A stretch of 64,000 nucleotides of DNA from Gnetum montanum (taxonomy: Eukaryota > Streptophyta > Gnetopsida > Gnetales > Gnetaceae). The position numbers and the translations under genes are program-made. Below, one piece after another: positions 11,853-21,180 of this stretch. How positions within the stretch are numbered: position 1 is the first letter of the stretch; each line of letters starts with the position of its first letter. The stretch covers positions 2,068-66,067 of the forward strand of contig MNCI01026504.1 in the NCBI GenBank assembly GCA_015680685.1, written 5' to 3'. The notes under the pieces are model-generated. The model did no database searches and was not told the DNA's origin. It saw nothing but the letters and a program-made list of their open reading frames with translations.

Positions 11853-12820
11853 CAAGCAACTTGATATAGACTTTTTTCTTTGCCACTTGACTAGACATCA
11901 TCGCATCGTGTTTAGTAGTACATGGGATCGAAAAAGTGAAATTTTTAGCTGATAGGAGGAAAGAGGGATTGGTGACTGCCCAAGGAATTATGCTGGGGAA
12001 ATGGGATGCTCGAGTGTGCGGCATGCTGATCCTCGTCAATAGCCATTGTTTAGCAGACTCGGAATTCAGACATGCGATGTGTGTCCTTTAGCGTAACAAG
12101 GCTCTTGATTAGTATTCAAGAGAACTTGTTGGCAAGATCAAAGCCACTGGGGGATGTGTTACATTCTTTGGAGGAACAGGGCCCGTGTTTAATGTTTAGG
12201 GGGGACCTGTTGGCGGAGAGCCAAAGCCATGCAACTGGATGCTTCTTGACCATTTTGGAAATGAGTACTTGGTTTTGAGACAACTGCCTTCCCGCCTGGG
12301 GCTTATATGGGAAGTGCCAAGGGTCTCACCCCCCTTTTTTTTTGGAGGTTTGCGTTGATCTTGTACTCATGCCCAGGTGCCAGGCCGTGTGTTGCAACTA
12401 CTGTAACGTGTTGTAGTGTGCAACCATGTGCTCAAATTTTTGAATGTATTCGGTGTATCGGAGGTTGGTAAATAGATGGAGAATATACTGGGAATGGGAA
12501 TGTACTAGTGAACGGTTTGATTCAGTCCCGCCATGTGTGCTGTGAACATTGTCCCATCTTGCTGTTTGTGATGAGATGCATTCTTGTGCGAACACCTCGG
12601 GGTGTCATCCTACAAACATAACTCCAAGGAGACAAGAAAACCATGGGTGAATAAGCAAGCTCATATTTGAATGCCTACAAATGGAACAAAAATACTGAAG
12701 GAGATTCTGAGCATTGTGTATGAATGTCAGCGACGTTGATGAGATTGTGTGCCGGTGAGCGATGTAGTGATTCTGATGAATGAGTGTGGTTGTGGAGTGA
12801 ATAGCTGGAGATAAACGTGC
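11853..12820 (-). other. TE-2 3' untranslated region
   Basis: No gene is seen. It is homologous to 51625-52530 of TE-5, including a C/T tract at about 12328-12345 and the phrase ggagacaagaaaaccatg near 12629. Confidence 0.7.
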
Positions 12821-12824
12821 CAGT

Positions 12825-13340
12825 TTATAATCTTAGTAGACTATCATGGGTTAGTTTTATGTCGTGACCCATTGGACATTGCCTGTTTAGCGTCGTGGCG
12901 GACGTTACATTGCCAGTTTCTAGTCTTGGCGGACCATGCAGAGGCAAGCTAGTTTATAGTCTTAGCAGACTCTGATGGTTGTGACGGTGGTAGTTTACTA
13001 TCATGCCAGATGGGTGCTAGTTTATCATCATTGCAGACACTGTGGGGTATCAGTTTATTGCCATGATGCCAGGAGATTTGTGGTGTCAATTTTAAGTCGT
13101 AACCCAAGACTGTTCTGTGGTATCAGTTTACTATCATGATTCCAGGATGAGCTGTGGTATCAGTTTATAGTCATGATCCCAGGACTTGCTATGGTATTAG
13201 TTTATAGTCGTGATTCCAGGACTTGCTGTGGGATCAGTTTATAGTCATGATTCCAGGACATGTTGTGGTCTCAGTTTATAGTCGTGATTCCAGGACTTAC
13301 TGTGGTATCAGTTTATAGTCATGATTCCAGGACTTGCACG
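12825..13340. repeat. M2 array in TE-2 3' UTR (about 37-bp units)
   Basis: Tandem units of about 37 bp with the core CAGTTTATAGTCATGATTCC, most regular from about 13060 to 13340, with more diverged units before that. Matching arrays follow the INT region of TE-1, TE-4 and TE-5. Confidence 0.9.
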
Positions 13341-13349
13341 TACCTGAGC

Positions 13350-13590
13350 TTGTACTTAAATGTAAAACGGTTTTAGGTACAAGTGATTGGTCGGATTGGC
13401 AAGCTCATTTCCTTCCACGCTAGCTAGCTTGAATGCTCCATTGTCAAATGCTTTAGTGACCAAGTAAGGCCCTTTCCAGTTAGCTGAGAATTTGTCTGGG
13501 TGTTCCCGAACAGCTTTAAGCACAAGGTCACCTTCTTTGATAGGGCGCTTGTTGATGTTATGCCGATGTTGTTGCCGTTGGTGAACTCAA
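13350..13590 (-). pseudogene. TE-2 integrase C-terminal remnant
   Basis: Base-level homology to 52905-53145 of TE-5, which encodes the INT C-terminus (KEGDLVLKAIREHPDKFS). It ends abruptly at about 13590, where the sequence jumps to RT N-terminal homology. The catalytic core and everything upstream in pol are gone. Confidence 0.85.
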
Positions 13591-13740
13591 GTTGATGAGA
13601 TTTATGTTAATGTCTCGTGCAATTTTTCCATACGGTCTGTCAATGATTAACGGTGCGGTTAAATGCTGGCAGTCCATTGAGCTTGCTCCTGCCAATAAAC
13701 AGAGAGCTGAATAAGAGAAAGGGGAAACGTTCTATGCCTT
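13591..13740 (-). pseudogene. TE-2 remnant of the N-terminal linker of RT
   Basis: Homologous to 55990-56160 of TE-5, the start of the RT-containing frame. It is directly joined to the INT remnant, marking a deletion of about 2.85 kb relative to TE-5. It has lost its reading frame. Confidence 0.8.
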
Positions 13741-13789
13741 CTGGTAATTTTAAACTATGTGTACATGCATAATGGTGGATTATCGTCAC

Positions 13790-13935
13790 ACCGGGACGTA
13801 CGGTAGTTTAAGGCCGTACCGGACCACAAGTGGCAGTTTAAGGCCATACCGGGCCGTAAGTGGCAATTTAGGGCCATATCAGGCCGTAACTGGGTTGGGA
13901 AATGGCAGTTTAAGGCTGTACCAGGCCTTAAGTGG
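13790..13935. repeat. M2 array on the RT side of the TE-2 module
   Basis: Four or five units with the core AGTTTAAGGCC(G/A)TACCGGGCC and a spacing of about 30-40 bp. It corresponds to the array at 56190-56300 in TE-5. Confidence 0.85.
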
Positions 13936-14128
13936 CTTTACACTAGAATGTTCAGTGTCAACATGTGAAATGGGGTCCACGGGGGAACCAGGATGTAATA
14001 ATCTCTATTTTTAATAATTTTTACATTATTTTCGGGCAAATTTTAGCGAAAAATAAGTAAAAAAAGGCACAAAATGGCAAAAATGAGGAATGGTGGCATA
14101 AACGGCAGTGTCAACATCAGCGGAGCGC

Positions 14129-14137
14129 TATATAAAG
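14129..14137 (+). promoter_or_regulatory. TATA box of the TE-2 antisense module
   Basis: TATATAAAG about 240 bp before the start codon at 14377, preceded by GTCAACATCAGCGGAGCGC. The TE-5 copy has TATAAAAAG at the matching place after GTCAGCATCAGCGTCGG. The leader between TATA and ATG is rich in GCGTAAAC and AGCGTAGACGCC half sites. Confidence 0.7.
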
Positions 14138-14376
14138 AGGGGGGGTTTCATTTGTTTCTTACTTTGAACCGTGAGCGTGAGCGACAAAGCGTAAACTATG
14201 AAAGCGTAAGTGTAAGCGTAAACTTGCTCATCAGCATAGACGCCGAAGCGTAACCCTTAGCGTAGACGCCCAACACTAAACCCTAGTGTAGACACGAAGT
14301 GTGGGGTTTCAGGCACTGACATAGACAGTCCTTCTCCACAGCGTAAACTTGAGCGATCAGCGTAAAGGAGGCCAAG

Positions 14377-17300
14377 ATGGGCAAGGGAAAAGAAGTGGAA
14401 GGCCAGGGGAGGAAGGGTCCCGACTTGACCTTTGCGGAGGAGACTGAAGCCATGTTGCAGGGCCTACCCAGGCCAAAGATCTCATCGTGGCCTATGACAT
14501 CCCATAGGTAGGCTCTGATCCCTACCTCTGTCATTATTTTTTTTGGTTTTCCCTTTTCAGCGTAGACAGTCTCGGCGTACACGCCGAGCGTAGGGGGTTT
14601 TCGGCGTATACGCCGAGCGCAATTTCATAACATAAAATTGGATTAGCATAAACTATTAGGGCATAATCAGATTTATCAACGTAAGTATTTTTCTTGTACT
14701 ATTATGTCAGCATAAGCCACGACGTCATGAGTTCTCTATGCGCGAAATTGTCAGCATGATGTGTTTGTTTTATCAGCGTAAATTCTGTTTACTGTGACGG
14801 CGTATACGCCGAGGGTTTGTTCAGCATCTACGCTGTGCATGCACAATTTTTTTTATGGTGTAGACTTGCTTTTCATGTTGCTGGCGTAAACTTGTTAATT
14901 TTGGCGTAGGCTATTTACGCTGAAAGCGAATTTAGGCGTATACGCCAAGGGTTTCTTGGGAGTATACGCTGATCGCAAGAGGTTCGGGCAACAACGTGAA
15001 ACAGTTCATTGTCGACGTATACACAGAGTTAGGCAGCGTATACGCTCAATGTACAGTGTATACGCTAAGTTTAAGCAGTGTATCACGCTAAGTGTAAACA
15101 ATTTCGCTGGCATATACGCTGGTTTACGCAGCGTATACGCTGAATGTAAACAGTTATAAAAATTTTATATTTTGAATGTCGATTTATGGTGTAAAATTTT
15201 GCTTTTCGAGTTGTTTTATGGTAACGTCATGATTGGTTGCAGGGACAGTAAGTGCTTCCTTCTCGTTGTTGAGCTTGTCGGGGTCTTGGCATGGGTTGGC
15301 CCCGTTGAGGCTGGGGAGGCTCTCCTGGATCTAACCGTGGATGACGACAGGGTTTGGTTCAAGGAAGGTGCACGTGAATTTTTGACCTTCCAGCTAGACA
15401 ATTTTGAGGTGGCCATCTGGTCGAATTTTAGCGAGGTGATCGCACGGAGCGTGCTTGATGCAATGCTGCAGGGAGCTGCAGAGGGTGTCATGGTCTTCAT
15501 AGAAGACATTGACAAGGGGTCATTTTTTAATGAGGATGGTACTACTCGCGAGCCCAGGTCAACACACCCGTTAACATGCGTGTGGGCACTATTGCCACGA
15601 GGGTTAGACTACCTCAACAATACTCTATTCATAGCTGCCCGTGTGCACACAATATTCCAGAATCCTCCTGGCACAGTGTACCGAGTGGACAGGTAAGACT
15701 ATTTAAGTTTATTGTTTTCCTTTTGCCGTCTGGTGTTTGTTTCTTTTTTTGACATATATTTGTTTATAGACCGAAGACCAACCCGGACGGGACATGCATT
15801 GAGGATGAAGGACTAGCTCTTGCTCGCACTGCCCTGGAGGCATTCATGAAGGGCCCTACCCTTCGTGGGATCGTACTGGGTCAAACGAAGGGAGCGATCA
15901 TCCATTTTCATAAGCAGTTCTCCAGAGCGTTTGCGATGTGAAAAACTCGTGGGTGGCTTCATGAAGACTGGTCAGAAAATGGGCCAGTCTTTCCTCGTGA
16001 CTTTGGTAACACATCTAAATCCTCCACTAACAGTAAGTGGTAACATTTCCTAGATGTGTTAGTGGGTTTGTCCAACTGTTTTGAGTTACGCTGATATGAC
16101 CATTTTAAATTGCTTTTACAGTTGATGCACCTCTTAGTGAGGATCCGGTGACAACTGGACGAACCGAGACTACCTTGTCGATGAAGTTCGGGGGGGTGAC
16201 TAAGGCTCAGAAGTGGTTGCGTAGTCATGCTCCTCTGTCCATCGTTCGTTGCCTAGATGACGCCAACCTCATGGAGCTTTTTATGAGCTCGAGTCCTGAC
16301 GTATCCATAGGGGAGATGATTGGAATCGTGGATTCTTTTAATGAGTTTGTCTCATACTACAGCACCCGGATTAAGGATGTCAAGATAGTTTTTCATCTGT
16401 CACCTGAGTTCTTTTCAAACTTATTTGGCATACCAGCAGATGGCTTGAATGTAGTATTAGACAGAGCTCATAAAGAGCTCCAGACGATTCGTGAGTTGGA
16501 ATATTGGCTAGGCATGGCCAAGGGTGCCAAGGGATTCCCGATGTAGGGGAAAGAAAAAGTTGTGGAAGTGAATGAATTATATCCCCTGTTCAGAGCATGG
16601 GTATTCCCTAAAACTCTTTCTTAGGTGAAGTGTCTAGGGGTTGAGGCTATTCGTGTCATGCAAACTGTCTTGGAAATGGACATGCGATATAACTGGGCAT
16701 GATTTTTATTGTCGAGCATGCACAAGGAGATAGTGCGGTTGTGTTTGAATGTCGAGGCGCAATCCCACTTCACTTTCGCGTTCTTCGTCGGTTATCTTTG
16801 CCGTTTTTCCGAGTTCCTAGTAGTCCATGTAGACAACAAGTTTGTTCTGCGGGATCGGGGTCAACTATCCTTCCCGTGGATCAATCACTTGTTTGAGATA
16901 GCTAAATCCCAAGATGCACCTGAAGGCATTGATGAATCCGTTTCTATTACTATAGGGGGATCATCTGATGCTTCAATCCACACATATGATAGTTTGGGAT
17001 TGGAGCCAGACGACGTACCCTACACTGCTAGAAGGGCAGAATGGGTCATCAAGGAGACTGTTGGCCAAGCCAAGTCAAAGCTAAAAAGGCCTGAACGCAT
17101 GACTGAGGAAGTCTCGGACGTGAGCCAGCCACGCGTGAAGCGCATACGCTTCAAGATGCCTGGTAAGCAGACCTCGCCTGCTTATTACTTTATCGTTTTC
17201 GTTTTGTTTATAACTTTTACTTCAATCGCTTACATGTCTTTTACTTGATTTTAAAAACAGTGAGGAAACAATCTTTAGAGACTATCACCGAGGAGGAGGA

Positions 17301-18835
17301 GACCAACACGGAGAAGAATAACAAGGAGGAAAACACGGAGAAGAGCCAGGGCGGCAGGACGAAGGAGTTAAAGGAAAATACCACCGAAACCAAACCGTTG
17401 GACGATCAGGACGCTGTCAACCAAATGTTCAGCAACTTCTTTAAGGGAAATCTGGATTTGGGTGACCCCCCAGAGGGTGACAAGGATCATGGTATATTTT
17501 CCCTTTTATTTTGTTTTGAATTGTTTGATCAATTGTCAATCCTATGATATTTTATTTTCATGTTTTTATCTTATTCAGATGAAGGCAGCGAGACCAGGAC
17601 AGTGCGGTTGGACGTACCCATGAAGACGGTTCCCCCGGAGAGGACTACTGAGGTTAGTTCATCCTGTACCCATGAGCCATTTACTTGGTCTGAAATGCCA
17701 AGTAAGATGGATTTTGTGGCTGGGATCGTGGAGGAAGTTGTTGAACGGATCCAGGAGGCCCACCCTGATATAGGTATAAATCATTCAGAGGTTTGGAGTT
17801 TCGCATCTTGTTTATATTGTCTTAACATTTGTATTTTTCGCGTGGGTAGGCACTAAATTGAAATGGGATCCCTCTGAAAGCATTAGCATAGAAAGTTTAA
17901 TGACACTTTCCCCAGAAGTGGAACAGGTGCCAAGGCCTGTTTACGAGGGAGTTGCAGAAGGCTTTATGCACAACGCTAAGTCGTTATGGACCTGTAGGCG
18001 TTCCATTGAGCAGTTGTGGCTACAGATTCAGGCAAAAGAAAAGGAAGTCTCTGAATTATCAGTGGAACGTGACGATCTGAAGGCTCAGTATGAGTTTGCC
18101 GCTGCCAGACTAAGCGACGATCGCTCCTAGCGAACGTCCGAGGTTACATACACTAGATATTGGAATCTACTGAATCGTCATGCATTGCTGACTCGGAGAA
18201 TGGCAGAGCACAAAGCCCAAATTGATCTCCTGAACCTTAAATGCCAAGATTGGAAAGCCTTCGCTTCCAAAGTTTGTAAGTGGGGTCAGGATGAGAAAAA
18301 TCACAAACATTACTACAAGAAGTCTTTAAAAGAGGTGTCTATTGAAAAGCACCAACTAGAGATGTTTGTTGAAGGTTTGGGTTTGCGTTCTGCCTTCGAT
18401 ACTTTTGCCCAAAATACAACTGTGGAAATGGAGTCACCTACGAGGGTGATCACAACTGCTTCTGGGGAAGTGTCGGTGGGCGATTTTCCTCTGAAACGTC
18501 CTACCTGGTCAGCTGTCGACAAAGGAAAGACTTTGGCAGACGTCGACTTAGGCCTCGATGGGGTAGATTGGGCTAGCGTTTCAGAAGAAGAAATCCTTCG
18601 TCAGCTGGAATTCGGTTTAGGGGGATCTCCTATGGTAAGCGTTTCGTCTTTATGAAGTTAATTTATTGAATAGTATTTTAAATTTTGACATTCGCTTATT
18701 CTTATGTTGGTTGTTTCTTTTTGGTATTTTCAGGATGAAGGTGGCGATGATGCCCAAGAAGCTGGCCCTAGTGGAGCAGGGGCCCCTGATGCTGGTGAAT
18801 TTAAAGGGGACAACTCTCCCGTCCCAGATGTTTAG
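14377..18835 (+). pseudogene. Antisense eight-exon gene of TE-2 (module copy 1), function unknown
   Basis: Exons 14377-14507, 15243-15692, 15770-16032, 16122-17162, 17261-17491, 17579-17773, 17850-18634 and 18734-18835 join with consistent phases into 3198 nt, 1065 codons plus stop. All seven introns are GT-AG; intron 1 is 735 bp, the others 76-99 bp. Exons 2-4 (residues about 44-628) are a globular region with blocks NPPGTVYR, LALARTALEAF and VSIGEMIG, ending in a basic VKRIRFK segment (possible nuclear signal). Exons 5-6 are acidic and probably disordered. Exon 7 has a coiled coil (about 800-900) and exon 8 a short Gly/Asp-rich tail. In-frame stops at 15939, 16544, 16622, 16700 and 18128 disable it. 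I do not recognise the family. A distant link to extra ORFs of other Tat elements is possible but unchecked. Confidence 0.88.
14560..15155. repeat. M1 cluster in intron 1 of module copy 1
   Basis: At least five perfect GCGTATACGC palindromes (near 14600, 14800, 14936, 15036 and 15130) plus variants such as GTATACGCTGA and many GCGTAAAC half sites. They fill most of the 735-bp intron 1. Further half sites lie before the start codon at 14165-14360. Confidence 0.9.
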
Positions 18836-19067
18836 TTTTTTAATTATTAAGTTTTTGTTATTTTTTTTTGGAAATTGTAACTTAAAAATTTTGAGATGGA
18901 CAAAAATAGATGATACTTGTAATTGCACAACCTTGCATGTAAGGAATTTTTGTTGATTTTACATTTAACTGTAAACACGACACATAAATGTAAAATTTTT
19001 TGGTTCATTTTCTGTTTTAAGTGCAATGGGGAAATGTACTTATAAAAGATAAACGAAAACAAAGTGC
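18836..19067 (+). other. AT-rich region after module copy 1
   Basis: T-rich and A-rich sequence directly after the stop codon, similar to 60919-61160 of TE-5. It is a plausible 3' UTR and polyadenylation region for the antisense transcript. No single signal can be singled out. Confidence 0.4.
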
Positions 19068-19400
19068 TAGTTTATGGCCATTTCGGGCCCCATGCATAGT
19101 TTATGATCATTTCGGGCCCCATGCGTAGTTTATGGCCATTTCGGGCCCCATGCGTAGTTTATGGCCATTTTGGGCACCAATGTAATCAGGAAATATTTTG
19201 ACGGATGCGGATAGATTTCTCGGTTGACCGATCATTGCTGATCGTGGCTAGTTTTACGTCTTTGCGGATATGATAGTTTAGCGTCATTCCGGACTAGGGA
19301 GTGTAGCTTAGTGTTTTGTTTTCTGTGTTTGTCTTATCGTAGTTTAACGTCATTTCGGACTGTTATAGTTTAATGTCATTTCGGACTGGGAGTATTGATA
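19068..19400. repeat. M2 array on the PR side of the TE-2 module
   Basis: Four units of about 29 bp with core TAGTTTATGGCCATTTCGGG at 19068-19180, then more spaced units TAGTTTAGCGTCATTCCGGA and TAGTTTAATGTCATTTCGGA up to 19390. TE-5 has the same at 61165-61430. Confidence 0.92.
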
Positions 19401-20792
19401 TTATTGTAATAGTTTTTTGATTTTCTTCCTTTTAATGTTAAGCGATATGTCAACGGGTATGATTCTGTATTCGGCATCCCCTTCGCTGATTACGTTAAAT
19501 GGTAACTCGGCCCAAGGGACGTCTGATGGAGTGGTTCCTATGTCAGTGTTTTCAGATGTTTTGGTGGTTGGCATGATTTTTGTGTTAGTTTCTAATTGGA
19601 AATCCATATGTACAATGTCAGATGCAGGCATTTCTGTTTTAGGAGGCTCTTGTTCCGTATCTAAAGGTTTACTACTTACCGGTGGTTGTGGATTCTTGTC
19701 ATTTTGGCTAGGCTTTTCGAGCTCGACCTCTAAGCCCTGGTCTATGTCCATGTGTGATGAAATGATAGGAGTAGTTGCTTCCCCGCGTATGATGATTTCA
19801 CCGCCCTCATAAGGCAGGTGAATTTCTTGGTGTATAAGGGAGGAGACAGCTCTCAGTTGGGCCAACCAAGGTCTTCCCAATATTAGGTTGAATCCTGGCA
19901 TTTCATCGACGACTAGGAAATCGGCAAATGTAGGGAATTGGTCTCCCACTATGAAATCTAAGGTTATTGTACCTTTTACCATTACGTGTGACCCGTTGAA
20001 TGACTTTAAACATGTAGTTGCGGTTGGTTTAATTAATTCAGTAAGCCCTAGTTGCTCAATGATGGGGTATGGTACAACGTTTGTTGTAGCTCCATCGTCT
20101 ACGTGGACCCTATGTATCTTGAACTGGTTTATACGTATCGTTATGAACATGGGGGCTGTTGTTATCTCCCCTATTTTCTTGTCCACCTTAATGTTTTCAT
20201 TATGAAATCTTAAGGGTTTAGGAGTAGTCCCGTAAGGCAAGTACATTACCGCATCAATGGAGGGTTCGTTTGGGGGCAAGTCCTCGCTTACTGGGATCGA
20301 CGTTAACATACGTACTAAAGCTTCCCGATGTGTTTGGGATGTTAGAACCAAGTCGTACAAGCTTAGTGAAGTGTTCTTTTGTTTCAATGCTTGGGTGACT
20401 TGTGTCAAGGCTGTTGCGAAGTCTCTACTGTTGGGGATGTTCTTATCGACGATGACTGGGTCCATTGGGCCCAACAGTTTTATTTCACATTTTTTTGATT
20501 TGTCATTCTTGTTTGGCACTATCGTTTTAGGTTGTTCATGTTTTTCCAATGATCCACCTTCGTTGCCGGTGTTCGGTTGGTTGTTAGATGACAACATGGG
20601 TATAGAGTTAAGAGGAGTGGGCTTGGGTGGCCCCACAGCTAGCTGTTGGTGTTCCTTCTCCACACGTTCCCATGTAAGCCTGTCTGCTAGGCGTTCTCGT
20701 GTGTGGCGTGGCGGTGGAGCCAGCCTTGGAGCCTTGGGTTGCCCTGGGACTTTTACCACATATGGAGCTGGGCAGGGTTGCAGTTGTATCAT
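19401..20792 (-). CDS. TE-2 protease region of Gag-Pro, longest open frame of the element
   Basis: Open for 463 codons on the minus strand and continuous upstream with the proline-rich spacer after a stop. Aspartic protease would process the element polyprotein. A conserved block LSLYDLVLTSQTHREALVRM (residues about 145-165) is followed by the active-site segment FKIHRVHVDDGATTNVVPYP (about 222-241) and the GFNLILGRPWLAQLRAVSSLIHQEI block (about 300-325), then a variable acidic tail. The active-site loop reads DDGA in place of DTGA or DSGA. The frame closes just before the M2 array and the antisense module, as in TE-5. Confidence 0.85.
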   Translation of the reverse strand: MIQLQPCPAPYVVKVPGQPKAPRLAPPPRHTRERLADRLTWERVEKEHQQLAVGPPKPTPLNSIPMLSSNNQPNTGNEGGSLEKHEQPKTIVPNKNDKSKKCEIKLLGPMDPVIVDKNIPNSRDFATALTQVTQALKQKNTSLSLYDLVLTSQTHREALVRMLTSIPVSEDLPPNEPSIDAVMYLPYGTTPKPLRFHNENIKVDKKIGEITTAPMFITIRINQFKIHRVHVDDGATTNVVPYPIIEQLGLTELIKPTATTCLKSFNGSHVMVKGTITLDFIVGDQFPTFADFLVVDEMPGFNLILGRPWLAQLRAVSSLIHQEIHLPYEGGEIIIRGEATTPIISSHMDIDQGLEVELEKPSQNDKNPQPPVSSKPLDTEQEPPKTEMPASDIVHMDFQLETNTKIMPTTKTSENTDIGTTPSDVPWAELPFNVISEGDAEYRIIPVDISLNIKRKKIKKLLQ

Positions 20793-21180
20793 CGGATGTG
20801 ATTGGTTAGAAGGCTAGCCAGGTACCCTAATGACGTAGGGGCTAGGTTCGCCTTGCATTTGTGATGTGGAGGCTCAGTAATCATTAGGATTTTCGAGTAT
20901 CCTAACGACATACGGGGTTGGTTTTGGTGGAGGTTGGACCTCCGCTGTTGCGACCGTGGGTGGTACTCGGACTACAAAAGAGGTAGGCTGAGTATGAGGG
21001 GTTGGTGCATTTGAGGGCATGGCGGGAGGAACACACACTACGTATGGTTTTTTAGGAATCATAATGTTAGATGTGGGTATGGCCGAGGGTACTCGGACGA
21101 CATATGGTTCCTGCGGGGCATGTGGCGGTTAAGGCACGGGTGCAGACACAGTGGGAGGAATCTGAACTACGAATGGCCTA
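20750..21180 (-). other. Proline-rich spacer with repeated P-[FY]-V-V-[RK]-V-P motif (TE-2)
   Basis: Between the zinc knuckle of Gag and the protease region, seven copies of a seven-residue motif occur: PFVVQIP, PYVVRVP, PYVVCVP, SFVVRVP, PYVVRIL, PYVIRVP and PYVVKVP, separated by 15-25 low-complexity residues. Stops at about 20815 and 20874 break the frame. The same motif is repeated in TE-5, TE-4, TE-3 and TE-1. Confidence 0.85.

Noticed and set aside
12825-13340. Regularly spaced repeats resembling a CRISPR array
   Set aside because: The units are tandem along their whole length, with no unique spacers. The setting is a plant retrotransposon and there are no cas genes.
14560-15155. GCGTATACGC palindromes as transcription terminators
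   Set aside because: No longer GC stem and no T run follows; they lie inside an intron and in LTRs upstream of TATA boxes.
15216-15515. Minus-strand 99-codon frame opposite module exon 2
   Set aside because: No homology in the equivalent frame of TE-3. The + strand exon is conserved in all three copies and in phase with its neighbours.
20257-20817. 186-codon open frame on the + strand
   Set aside because: Lies exactly opposite the protease frame of TE-2 and has no motif; shadow of the coding strand.
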